Assembly (NCBI GenBank): GCA_041907665.1
Contig: JAYRGW010000001.1
Span: 199,991 to 263,990, forward strand
Length of the DNA: 64,000 nucleotides
Direction: 5' to 3'
Source: JAAYUD01 sp041907665
GTDB taxonomy: Bacteria; Bacteroidota; Bacteroidia; Bacteroidales; Bacteroidaceae
The notes under the pieces are model-generated. The model saw only the letters and a program-made list of their open reading frames with translations, was not told the DNA's origin and searched no databases. Position 1 is the first letter of the stretch. Every line of letters starts with the position of its first letter. The translations under genes and the position numbers were made by a program. Positions 7,316-14,703 of the stretch are shown here, piece after piece.

Positions 7316-9956
7316 CTTCTCCTGTTATAATATTTGTTTCGGTTTTATTCAAGTCGTAAAAATTAAGAGATAACTTGTTTATTTTTGTATCTAGCTCTGA
7401 TGCAGTAAAAAAGTTATTACTACTTTTTATTGCAAGTCTATTTTTAATTAATTGTATAAATGAAAGAAAGTCTTTCCGACTAATATCCTTTGGATCAATG
7501 ATTGGAATTTCTTTTAATTCACTTGGCTCCAGCATGATAAATCCATTCTGATATTTTTTGCAATGATTTAATAAATACCATGTACTAATAGGAGAATTCA
7601 ACATTCCAAGTATATATATCATAAAGTCTTCTTTAATGACATCGTATTCTGAATCTTCTTTTAATGAGAAAAAAGGAGCTCTTGATATGGCATATTGTCC
7701 TGATATGTCATACGAAAATTTGGGATAAAATACGAGGTGAGGAGTAACTATTTTTGGAATTAACATGAAGTCTCTTTTCCTCGCGCGATTTGGTTCCCAC
7801 CAGTTTAACCTACCCTTTTTGACCTCTGCTCTTTCTGATAATTTGTCGTAAAATTTAGATATTCTTTGATATGTAATTTGGTATTTATTTTTTAATATTT
7901 CTTCTGATATAACGTCTCCATTTGTATAATAAGGATAAAATAAATATTGTTTTACCTCTTTTGGCATAGTATATTTATTCATTTCTCTGTCACTTAGATA
8001 TGGAACGTATATATCTTTTTCTTTTATCGGAATTGTCTGTTTGTTCACTATGAAAGCTTCAATATTCCCAGAGGCAAATCCAGTTCTAACCTCTACAAAA
8101 TCTTTTATTTTTTTGTATTGAGATAGTTTTGTCATCAGATTTAATTCTGATGGCGCTAAAAAATGCCATTTTTCGCTACTAAAGAATGATTGTGGGACAT
8201 CTGAAATACTATATGAAATATTTTCGGTCCGAACATCTTTAAGAATGTCTGTTAATGCTCTTCCGACATAATCTCTTATCAATGCGATGGTCGCTAATTT
8301 ATTTTTCAAATGTCTTTTCTGGAAAATGAGCAATATAGGGTAAATATCAGCATCTTCAAAAATTTTATAATCAACTGATGATAGATCTATTAGACACAGT
8401 ATATCACATTCTTTGCTTAAATATTCACGAATTTTTTTTGCGCTATCTGTTGTTAAGAAAGTATTTGGGAGAACAAATAGCCCAAGGCCTTCTTTCTTTA
8501 AATGGTCTATTGCAATTTTGATAAAAGCTAGGTATAGATCATATTTGTTAAATGCATACTTTCCTAATGTGTTTATAACTTTACTTTTATCATTTTCTGA
8601 TATAAGATTATATTTTATAAAAGGAGGATTTGAAATGATAATATTATACAACTCTTTTTTGTTTTTCTGGAAATAGTCCAACGAATCAATATTAAGGATG
8701 TTGAAATTTTGGTTTGGAATATTATTTTTTTTGGCTAAATAGAGTAATGTTAAGGATAGTTTTGTAGCATTGCAAGCCGTTTCATTTTTGTCTATACCAG
8801 TGATATTTTTTAGCATCCTTTCTATATCGTTTTCGGTGCATTCTTCTAACAATGTACGCAGAAAAATTCCTGAGCCAACGGATGGCTCTAATATTTTTAA
8901 TCCATCTAGTTTATTGAGGTAAGTTTTTCTTATATATCGATTGAAAAATCTGGCAATAAATTGAGGTGTATAATAGCTTCCGCTAGATTTATTAACTTCT
9001 TCCCTTGGAACATCACCAATACTAAAAAGGCTATATTGAGTATTATTATTTGTTTCTTCAATATTCAACACACTTACATATCTTTCATATATTTTACTTA
9101 AAGCGTGCTTAGACATAATTGAAAAATTATAGCGGTAAGGGATATGTTTAGACGTGTAAAAATCATTAATCAAGTTGTTAAGACTATATTTACTAAGTTT
9201 GTCAATATTTTTAAATAAGTCTTTGTTTATAACTTGATCAGGGAATTTTTTAATTTCAAGATCGGCTAAAGATTTATTTAATAGGTCAGTAAATCCATTA
9301 TCTGTATTATATAGATTCTTTAATAATATTTGACTTGATGAATGCTTTCGGTCTTCTATTGCTCTCGTAAAAATGATAGCATTGAAAAAGTTTGATATTT
9401 CTTCATTTGTAATAGCACCATTTAATTCAGAAAAGATAAGTTTTTTCAATCTCGAGATGGTTGATATTAATTCGTCATCAAGAGCAGGTAATAAATCTCT
9501 TGTAGACTGGTTTTCTATTATTTTATTAAATTCGTCACAATAAAGAAATTCTCTATAATTATTAAGTGGCCTTGTCTCTAAGATATTATTGTTAATGGAA
9601 AGCCTGTTGTGAAAAGCTGTTATATTGTTTGAATTGATAGCTATGTGGTAATCTATAAGATTATTATATGAAATATTTAATAGGTCTATTTGATTAGGAT
9701 ATTCTAATAGATTGGCTAGCGAATATTTGTTGTTTATAAAGGATATTGCTACTGGATTCTCCAAGCCATATTCAACGATTAGATGCCCAGTTGCTAATCC
9801 GTTTTCTTTATTTTTAATAATATCACTAGGAAACCACCCAAGCTCTTCTGCAAACTGCGATGCAAAATTACGCGATGAGCTTTCGTCATCCCACGGTTGG
9901 AGTAATCTTTGAATTGTATTTATATTAATCATTTTGTCATTTTTTTTAGAAGTCAA
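7299..9956 (-). CDS. Eco57I/TaqI-like N6-adenine DNA methylase, possible type IIG restriction enzyme
   Basis: An 885-residue protein. The methylase core is clear: YYTPQFIARFF near residues 328-338, the SAM-binding motif LEPSVGSGIF at 356-365, and the catalytic NPPF at 443-446. This order (FxGxG-type motif before NPPF) is that of gamma-class adenine methylases. Residues 600-885 resemble a TaqI-type target-recognition region. The first 320 residues are not methylase; in type IIG enzymes a nuclease would sit here, but I see no convincing PD-(D/E)xK motif, so cleavage is unproven. It is preceded (4-bp overlap) by an HTH regulator and followed by a coupled 173-aa gene. It lies in AT-rich cargo within the prophage, where such enzymes usually serve defence against other phages. 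Confidence 0.8.
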   Translation of the reverse strand: MTSKKNDKMININTIQRLLQPWDDESSSRNFASQFAEELGWFPSDIIKNKENGLATGHLIVEYGLENPVAISFINNKYSLANLLEYPNQIDLLNISYNNLIDYHIAINSNNITAFHNRLSINNNILETRPLNNYREFLYCDEFNKIIENQSTRDLLPALDDELISTISRLKKLIFSELNGAITNEEISNFFNAIIFTRAIEDRKHSSSQILLKNLYNTDNGFTDLLNKSLADLEIKKFPDQVINKDLFKNIDKLSKYSLNNLINDFYTSKHIPYRYNFSIMSKHALSKIYERYVSVLNIEETNNNTQYSLFSIGDVPREEVNKSSGSYYTPQFIARFFNRYIRKTYLNKLDGLKILEPSVGSGIFLRTLLEECTENDIERMLKNITGIDKNETACNATKLSLTLLYLAKKNNIPNQNFNILNIDSLDYFQKNKKELYNIIISNPPFIKYNLISENDKSKVINTLGKYAFNKYDLYLAFIKIAIDHLKKEGLGLFVLPNTFLTTDSAKKIREYLSKECDILCLIDLSSVDYKIFEDADIYPILLIFQKRHLKNKLATIALIRDYVGRALTDILKDVRTENISYSISDVPQSFFSSEKWHFLAPSELNLMTKLSQYKKIKDFVEVRTGFASGNIEAFIVNKQTIPIKEKDIYVPYLSDREMNKYTMPKEVKQYLFYPYYTNGDVISEEILKNKYQITYQRISKFYDKLSERAEVKKGRLNWWEPNRARKRDFMLIPKIVTPHLVFYPKFSYDISGQYAISRAPFFSLKEDSEYDVIKEDFMIYILGMLNSPISTWYLLNHCKKYQNGFIMLEPSELKEIPIIDPKDISRKDFLSFIQLIKNRLAIKSSNNFFTASELDTKINKLSLNFYDLNKTETNIITGEDDYYN

Positions 9957-10360
9957 ATTGAAATATTACTCAGTTCTTTCCCTATTTGTTTTATAGAGTC
10001 AATAATCATCTGCTCACGTTCTTTTGAAGGATTCTTTATTCCACTGATGTATTGTGCTAGCAAGCTTTGTTTAATACCTATTCGTCTTGCTATGGCACTG
10101 ACATTGATCTCCGGATGAGTAAGGAATACCTTGGATATTCCGATCGGTTCCAGATTATTATACTCGAAGCTTTCGTATGATACATCCTCATCAATATCAT
10201 CCCAATGAATACCATAAGCCCTTAGTTTATAGTTGCTACGTTCCTTATCAGTAGCTTCCGTCAGTCTATGGTAATACAGAATAGATTGATACAAGGTACG
10301 CCCTTCATCCGTTTCTATGTAGATCTTGTCTTTATCAAACCATACTTTTTTTGCTCTCAT
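9953..10360 (-). CDS. DUF2442 domain fused to HTH DNA-binding domain, putative controller
   Basis: A 135-residue protein with two parts. Residues 1-75 fit DUF2442 (VWFDKDKIYIETDEGRTL, then RLTEATDKERSNYKLRAYGIHWDDIDED). Residues 88-125 form an HTH (INVSAIARRIGIKQSLLAQYISG). DUF2442 proteins are often small antitoxin-like or regulatory partners. The stop overlaps the start of the methylase gene by 4 bp. As first gene of the cassette it probably controls methylase expression, like the C proteins of restriction systems; that role is inferred from position. Confidence 0.75.
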   Translation of the reverse strand: MRAKKVWFDKDKIYIETDEGRTLYQSILYYHRLTEATDKERSNYKLRAYGIHWDDIDEDVSYESFEYNNLEPIGISKVFLTHPEINVSAIARRIGIKQSLLAQYISGIKNPSKEREQMIIDSIKQIGKELSNISI

Positions 10361-10732
10361 AAATTCCCTTGTTTTGATTGAAGATGGGCTCGTTTGCCGT
10401 ATATCTTAGTTTTTTTTATTATTGTTCTTTGTTTTCTTCGATGATGTTTTCTACGAGTTTTAAGTCTTTTTGTTTCATGCCTTTATTATTCATCAGTTCC
10501 AATTCATTATCAATCTTAATTTTGCTTTGCCATTAGGATTGACTAGATATTATGTAAACTGGCTCGTGATTGCAAATATAGTTTCTGAATTTGAGGGCGA
10601 ATAATAATTAAGATTGATGGCATATCCTTTTTTCTTTTAATTATGTAATACAAAGGTGGGTAATAAATTTATTACCTGCAAGAAAAAAGGTTATTATTTT
10701 TGATAGTTTGTAGCCGAAATGGATAAAAAGAG
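10361..10732. other. Intergenic region upstream of the methylase cassette
   Basis: There is no complete gene in these 370 bases. The stretch contains a short coding-like remnant (10419-10532) and a 13-bp inverted repeat ATCAATCTTAATT (about 10509-10521 against 10606-10618). It must hold the promoter of the minus-strand methylase cassette, but I find no good TAnnTTTG match there. Confidence 0.4.
10419..10532 (-). pseudogene. Possible 3' remnant of an unidentified gene
   Basis: A 37-codon open frame without a convincing upstream start, ending ...LKLVENIIEENKEQ. It reads like the tail of a real helical protein, and the internal ATG at about 10490 would give only 24 residues. It lies just upstream of the methylase cassette, in the position equivalent to the gene remnant found at 12.4 kb. 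It may be a scar of an earlier cassette exchange, or chance. Confidence 0.25.
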
Positions 10733-10921
10733 TTGAAAGTTGAACAATTAAGTAAAATGATATTGTCAATTGCAAAATTAATAAAGGCCTTAACTTATAA
10801 AGACAAGAAAAGACAATTATATATGAGCCAATCTATTAAATTAGCAGATGAACTCATTGAAAATCTTGAAACGCCGCTAGATAAGCGCAAATATAGAGAA
10901 GGAAAATGGAACATGTTTTGA
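10733..10921 (+). CDS. Small plus-strand protein in cargo (62 aa), uncertain
   Basis: A 62-residue lysine-rich helical frame (starts with a TTG, KVEQLSKMILS) on the strand opposite to all other cargo genes. An upstream ATG in another frame stops after five codons. It is followed by the hairpin at 10947-10973. The composition (amphipathic, basic) is protein-like, but with a TTG start and no recognisable family it could be non-coding. Confidence 0.3.
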   Translation: MKVEQLSKMILSIAKLIKALTYKDKKRQLYMSQSIKLADELIENLETPLDKRKYREGKWNMF

Positions 10922-10946
10922 ATAGTAAAGGAATAGTCATGTAAAC

Positions 10947-10973
10947 AAAAAAGCGAAGCTTAAGGCTTCGCTT
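10947..10973 (-). terminator. Intrinsic terminator of the SecB-like cassette
   Basis: A 9-bp perfect stem AAGCGAAGC/GCTTCGCTT (10951-10959 with 10965-10973) with a 5-nt loop. On the minus strand it is followed by a run of T (plus-strand A at 10947-10952), so it ends minus-strand transcription 20 bases after the SecB-like gene. The plus-strand side lacks a T run. Confidence 0.8.
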
Positions 10974-10992
10974 GATGATTATTGTGATTTAT

Positions 10993-11406
10993 TTATTGCT
11001 GTTCATCCATTTTTACAAAATTGACAGGTGGAAGTATTATTGTTTGTAGTCCAGCTTTCATAGATAGCACTGTAATGTTCTCTCTAATATATGGATATAT
11101 AATGGAAGCTCCATTAATCTTTCCGAATTGTTCCATATCTTTTATATCTGAATCTCCATTTTTGATAAACTGACCTGCATATTTTAGATGGAAACTAGCC
11201 TGCTCACGGTCCTTGTATAACTGTTTTATGTCTACAGTTTCAAGAACAAGAACGGCGTTTTCTTTTGAATTGACATTCACCTGTACGTTTATATTTACTT
11301 CATTTTTCACCTCTGGGCCGAATGCTGCTTCTGCAATTCTAGAAAAGTTACTTTCTAGCATAACAATACGTTGGATAAAATATCCGGATTCTGTTTTGTT
11401 CTCCAT
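10993..11406 (-). CDS. SecB-like chaperone in a putative three-gene defence/TAC cassette
   Basis: A 137-residue protein whose C-terminal half carries the SecB pattern: FHLKYAGQFI, then IIYPYIRENITVLSMKAG and LQTIILPPVNFVKM, matching the SecB core in which a (F/Y)PY-R segment and an LxPVNF segment form the substrate-binding face. Length is close to SecB (about 155). Bacteroidetes use SecB-like proteins outside general secretion, and solitary SecB-like chaperones are known to guard antitoxins in toxin-antitoxin-chaperone systems. Here the gene follows a 150-aa gene by one base and a HEPN-like gene before that, and the transcript ends at a strong terminator. I infer a TAC-like role; the export role is less likely in a prophage. 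Confidence 0.75.
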   Translation of the reverse strand: MENKTESGYFIQRIVMLESNFSRIAEAAFGPEVKNEVNINVQVNVNSKENAVLVLETVDIKQLYKDREQASFHLKYAGQFIKNGDSDIKDMEQFGKINGASIIYPYIRENITVLSMKAGLQTIILPPVNFVKMDEQQ

Positions 11407-11407
11407 T

Positions 11408-11860
11408 TTATGCTGCTTTTTTTCTCATCTTTGGATATCCAGAAGGAATCTCACATCTTATATTATTATTTATCACTTCTGTGCTATGATCGTAATTATT
11501 TAAATTACATGGTTTAGTTATTCTCTGATATTTGATATATTCTGTTGTAATTTCAACGAATGCAGGTTCTTCTGTTTCTAAAGAAGTCAAAGACTCTGGA
11601 CTATTCACCGTAAATTCTGGATTGTCTACACGTATGGCGTCACCTTCGGTGACAAAACAAATACTTTCTCCAATAAACTTATTATAGAAATCCATCAAAA
11701 ATGAGATTTCCCAGTTTTTGAAATTATCATCTTTACCCGGAAGAACTTCTACAAAATAAGTATCTGATGAAGGACTATATTTGTATTTTAGAAACAAAGT
11801 TGAATTTGCTCCTAACTTTATCAGTTCATCTTTAATATATAATTCTGCTTCCTGTGACAT
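11408..11860 (-). CDS. Unknown protein between HEPN-like and SecB-like genes; candidate antitoxin or chaperone client
   Basis: A 150-residue protein with no family I can name. The N-terminal 90 residues look like a compact alpha/beta fold (helix, then strands such as YFVEVLP and ICFVTEGDAIRV). The last 50 residues are polar and probably disordered, ending in the basic tail GYPKMRKKAA. Antitoxins in chaperone-controlled systems often carry an aggregation-prone C-terminal tail that the SecB-like chaperone binds, and this protein has the right place and layout for that. The spacing to both neighbours is one base, so the three products are made together. Confidence 0.6.
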   Translation of the reverse strand: MSQEAELYIKDELIKLGANSTLFLKYKYSPSSDTYFVEVLPGKDDNFKNWEISFLMDFYNKFIGESICFVTEGDAIRVDNPEFTVNSPESLTSLETEEPAFVEITTEYIKYQRITKPCNLNNYDHSTEVINNNIRCEIPSGYPKMRKKAA

Positions 11861-11861
11861 A

Positions 11862-12296
11862 TTACATAAATTTATTCAATAAGGGTCTAATTTCGTCCAT
11901 CAAATCAATCGAAGATCTGCTTTGAGAATAATTGAAAGGTGCATCTTTATAATCAGATGTGGCTCTGAAATATTTCAACTGATTTATTAGGGTGTTAAAA
12001 TCTGAACATTCATACTTTTGGTTCCCATTACTCTTTCCCTTCATATATTTAAAAACCTCTCCAATGAGTATGTTATGGCTATTCGTTTTACTCGTTTTAT
12101 TTTGATTCCTTTGGTCGCATAATGTCTTCAAATCTTGTTCCGTCATATTCATTTTATAAAGCCAAATATACTTTACTAACTGGTAACAGCTATAATATGC
12201 ACAATGAGCAACTGGAGAATACAGCCCTTTATCCATGAGCAGTTTCGCCGACTCACTGTTGAATTCCGATTTATCTTTAAGCGCACTATTTTGCAT
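11862..12296 (-). CDS. HEPN-like domain protein
   Basis: A 144-residue all-helical protein. The pattern SPVAHCAYYSCYQLVKYIWLY early, a conserved-type histidine (SHNILIGEV) in the middle, and LKYFRATSDYKDAP near the end match the HEPN layout (helix with YYA.., H..L, then LR..ADY). The catalytic R-x4-6-H motif of HEPN ribonucleases is not visible, so nuclease activity cannot be claimed. It is first in the cassette with the 150-aa gene and the SecB-like gene. A likely -7 box TATCTTCG (minus, 12325-12318) lies 22 bases upstream of the ATG. HEPN proteins are common toxins or structural partners in defence loci. Confidence 0.6.
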   Translation of the reverse strand: MQNSALKDKSEFNSESAKLLMDKGLYSPVAHCAYYSCYQLVKYIWLYKMNMTEQDLKTLCDQRNQNKTSKTNSHNILIGEVFKYMKGKSNGNQKYECSDFNTLINQLKYFRATSDYKDAPFNYSQSRSSIDLMDEIRPLLNKFM

Positions 12297-12317
12297 TATG
12301 TGACGGATATTATTGTG

Positions 12318-12325
12318 CGAAGATA
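12318..12325 (-). promoter_or_regulatory. Possible -7 element of the HEPN/SecB-like cassette
   Basis: Minus-strand TATCTTCG matches TAnnTTTG at all but one base. Transcription would start about 15 bases before the ATG at 12296. No clear TTTG is present at -33. Confidence 0.35.
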
Positions 12326-12405
12326 ATAATTATATTATTGTTGAAGCTATTTTATTGACATTTTTTATTAATAGACTTATCAAAATGAATTAAAAATGCT
12401 TCGGG

Positions 12406-12600
12406 TCAGGTGTCTTGAGGATTTGTTCTTATAAGTTTATCTGCAATCTCTCTCTTGATATCTTCTGTAAACCCATATTTTAAACTCCCAATTGTTTCGT
12501 GATATAATCTTCCCCATATCACTCTATTATAGATATGCTGCTTAGTTCTTGCCCCATTTAGAGCATTTATGATTATTCTAGCACGTTCTTTAGATAGCTT
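12406..12600 (-). pseudogene. 3' remnant of a second copy of the 14300-14689 phage gene
   Basis: Translating the minus strand gives a frame ending at a TGA at 12406 that contains IYNRVIWGRLYHETIG and continues SLKYGFTEDIK. Over 26 residues it is identical to the C-terminal part of the 14300-14689 product except for one F/L change, and the DNA is about 90 percent identical over some 80 bases. Upstream the similarity fades, the frame overlaps the end of the HEPN gene, and no start codon is available. The final residues (REIADKLIRTNPQDT) differ from the intact gene, so this came from a related phage and is not a simple duplication. Confidence 0.75.
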
Positions 12601-12631
12601 TACAATGTGGATTGTTTTAAATAAGATGAGA

Positions 12632-13024
12632 TCAGTATGGCTTTTCTTGGTTTTGCAATTCGTCGAATTCTTTGATTAGTGCTTTCGTACTTTCTATCGT
12701 AAAGTAACAAGTGTCTTTAGATTGATGATGATAATAACAATAATCAGCCTCTTTCCTTTGGTTAAACAATGCCTCCAATTTTGATCCAATAATCTCATAA
12801 TTAGGAGTCCTTTTTAATACAGAAATAAGCTTACTATGAACAGACAAATTATTTTCTATGTGTCCGAAGGCTGGTTTAATATGCCCGAAAGCAGCATAAT
12901 AGCATCTGTTTATTATTGTTCTACAGACTTCTTCCCTGCCATTAAATCCACTAATATCTTTTGCTACATCAATAAACATTATGGGATCAAAATCTTTTTG
13001 TTTAGATGGAGTCATGGATAACAC
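12632..13024 (-). CDS. HEPN-like domain protein of the TIGR04255 cassette
   Basis: A 130-residue helical protein. RTIINRCYYAAFGHI, then VHSKLISVLKR and LEALFNQRKEADYCYYHH match the HEPN pattern (R..I.R.YYAAF, H..L, L...R..ADY). A canonical R-x4-6-H site is absent, though R and H residues flank the ADYCYYHH segment. It overlaps the preceding 168-aa gene by 23 bp and so is the third gene of the cassette. The start may be at 13024 or at the ATG nine bases further in. It is unrelated enough to the 11862-12296 protein that the two are separate HEPN lineages. Confidence 0.65.
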   Translation of the reverse strand: MLSMTPSKQKDFDPIMFIDVAKDISGFNGREEVCRTIINRCYYAAFGHIKPAFGHIENNLSVHSKLISVLKRTPNYEIIGSKLEALFNQRKEADYCYYHHQSKDTCYFTIESTKALIKEFDELQNQEKPY

Positions 13025-13508
13025 TAATATTTATAAATTCAAATTTATCTGGAAAATTTTGTAATAGGTTATTTAAAAAGTTTTCTTTAAGATTGTTGCT
13101 TTCAACCCAACCTTCATTTGTATATACATTGAAGAATAACGTTTTCCAATTTTCACCTTCATCTAATAAATCGAGTGCTATGCGGTTAAAATTAAAATTT
13201 TTGTCATAAAGTATATAGGCATAGACTGAATTCAAAAACTCAATAGAAATATTTTTATTACTTAAAAATTTCAAGATGCTAATACAATCAGCATCAAATG
13301 AAAACTTTTCTGACAAGACTTTTTGAATATAATCTTCGGATAACAACAGTGACGTCATGTACTCTTCGGGTAACCTGTCAATTGAGTCCGTAAGATTACC
13401 TCTGAGGATGCCCGACACGTTTTCTCTCGTTTTTACATTCTTCTTTTTTGGGTGTTGTAATGTGGAAGAATCTATATATGTTGGTGTTAATCCAAGGTAA
13501 TCAGTCAT
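13002..13508 (-). CDS. Unknown protein of the TIGR04255 cassette (168 aa)
   Basis: A 168-residue soluble protein with a polar N-terminus (residues 1-45, rich in T, K and N) and a helical body containing SLLLSEDYIQKVLSEKF and FLNSVYAYILYDKN. No motif I recognise. It overlaps the TIGR04255 gene by 8 bp upstream and the HEPN gene by 23 bp downstream. The middle place between two conserved defence-associated families suggests that it is a core part of the system. Confidence 0.6.
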   Translation of the reverse strand: MTDYLGLTPTYIDSSTLQHPKKKNVKTRENVSGILRGNLTDSIDRLPEEYMTSLLLSEDYIQKVLSEKFSFDADCISILKFLSNKNISIEFLNSVYAYILYDKNFNFNRIALDLLDEGENWKTLFFNVYTNEGWVESNNLKENFLNNLLQNFPDKFEFINISVIHDSI

Positions 13509-14208
13509 TGCTTTTTTTGAATAAAATTTTAGCTTTCTCTGTCAAACACAAATCAAAAGTATTGTTTATTTTGTTATGAGATTCATTGAGCCATTTCTTT
13601 ATATCCTCATGATTTATAATGTTTGATGATAAATTGATGCAATTTATTTCAAACGACAGTGGAGCCCTCATCTGATCAATAGGGCGAATCGTAGATAAGT
13701 TCAATGTCATCACATCGGGGATGTTTGTTCCCGACTGAGGATACTCAATCAACATCTGTATAGAACTTGCTTCGTTACTTAAATTCTCTGGAACATTTGG
13801 ATGAATATAAAGAAAATCTTTTATGTTCTCTACGGAATGCTTATTTATATCGAATCTATTTATATAACGTAAACCTATTCTATTTATTCTCAAAATATCG
13901 AAGGTTTTATTTAGTGCTTTTAAAGCAAAATCTATATATTGACTAAAGTTATCCCATCCATTATATTTCGGTAACTTGTTAACAGACATCATACTTCGAG
14001 ATAACTGTATTATCATATTGCTCTCTTTGTTAATATATAGAGTTATTTCCTCTGTATTCCCATTATTAGTTGCACTTCTCTGTTTCGTTTCTGGAAATTT
14101 TTCTCTAATATTTGAGTAAAACAATCCTGGTATAACGCTGTTCCACGAATTAGTTGTGAAGAATAATTCAAAAACGACTTCACAAAGAGGAGAGTTGTTA
14201 TATTTCAT
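13501..14208 (-). CDS. TIGR04255 family protein
   Basis: A 235-residue protein starting MKYNNSPLCEVVFELFF, the typical opening of the sporadically distributed TIGR04255 family (short lead, then P-L-x-E-V-V-F-E), followed by an alternating strand/helix body with RINRIGLRYINRF. I chose the ATG at 14208 because it begins exactly at the family motif and lies 28 bases after a -7 box at 14243-14236. The function of TIGR04255 is not established. It heads a tight cassette with a 168-aa unknown and a HEPN-like protein, in the first position after the phage gene at 14.3 kb. Confidence 0.75.
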   Translation of the reverse strand: MKYNNSPLCEVVFELFFTTNSWNSVIPGLFYSNIREKFPETKQRSATNNGNTEEITLYINKESNMIIQLSRSMMSVNKLPKYNGWDNFSQYIDFALKALNKTFDILRINRIGLRYINRFDINKHSVENIKDFLYIHPNVPENLSNEASSIQMLIEYPQSGTNIPDVMTLNLSTIRPIDQMRAPLSFEINCINLSSNIINHEDIKKWLNESHNKINNTFDLCLTEKAKILFKKSND

Positions 14209-14235
14209 AGTTCGAAGTATTACTATATTTTGGCA

Positions 14236-14243
14236 CAAATATA
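14236..14243 (-). promoter_or_regulatory. -7 element of the TIGR04255 cassette
   Basis: Minus-strand TATATTTG is a perfect TAnnTTTG match, placing the transcript start near 14229, about 21 bases before the ATG at 14208. No clear -33 TTTG. It gives the cargo its own promoter, separate from the phage late operon. Confidence 0.5.
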
Positions 14244-14299
14244 CTGACTACTTTTGATTTTTAATAATTTTATATACGATAATTAATAAAAAAAGTAAA

Positions 14300-14689
14300 T
14301 TATTTGATATATTCAGACAAATCTTCGGATAAAGACTTCTTGATGTCTTCTGTAAGCCCATATTTTAAACTTCCGATCGTTTCGTGATATAATCTTCCCC
14401 ATATCACCCTATTATAGAGTGCCAGGCGTCGACGAGTCCCCATGTCCTGGCGTGAGAATCTGATATCTAATAATCGCAAATAGGTAAACACATTAAAGCT
14501 ATACCAAATATTCAATCCTGATCCGGATACATTATATGGATGGCTCGCTAAAAATTTAGCCATATTGGCCACTCTTTCCGAGGTAAAGTTTTCCCTCAAC
14601 ACTCTGGCTTGAGTGTCATAGATAAAAGCTGCATCACGTCTAAGTATTTGATGGATGAAGGTTTTCTTTATAGCATCTTCAGTAATCAT
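14300..14689 (-). CDS. Phage late protein bordering the cargo site (129 aa)
   Basis: A 129-residue soluble protein, rich in aromatic and basic residues (KMAKFLASHPYNVSG, LLDIRFSRQDMGTRRRLALYNRVIWGRLYHETIG). It follows a tail-type gene by 14 bases and belongs to the connector/tail block. The family is unknown to me. Its C-terminal region is matched by the remnant at 12.4 kb, which shows that at least two alleles of this gene have met here. The cargo starts within 60 bases of its stop. Confidence 0.6.
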   Translation of the reverse strand: MITEDAIKKTFIHQILRRDAAFIYDTQARVLRENFTSERVANMAKFLASHPYNVSGSGLNIWYSFNVFTYLRLLDIRFSRQDMGTRRRLALYNRVIWGRLYHETIGSLKYGLTEDIKKSLSEDLSEYIK

Positions 14690-14703
14690 TTAGCGTTGAT
14701 TAT

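Noticed and set aside
12297..12405. Additional small cargo gene
   Set aside because: No open frame with a start and protein-like composition; it is the promoter region of the HEPN/SecB-like cassette.
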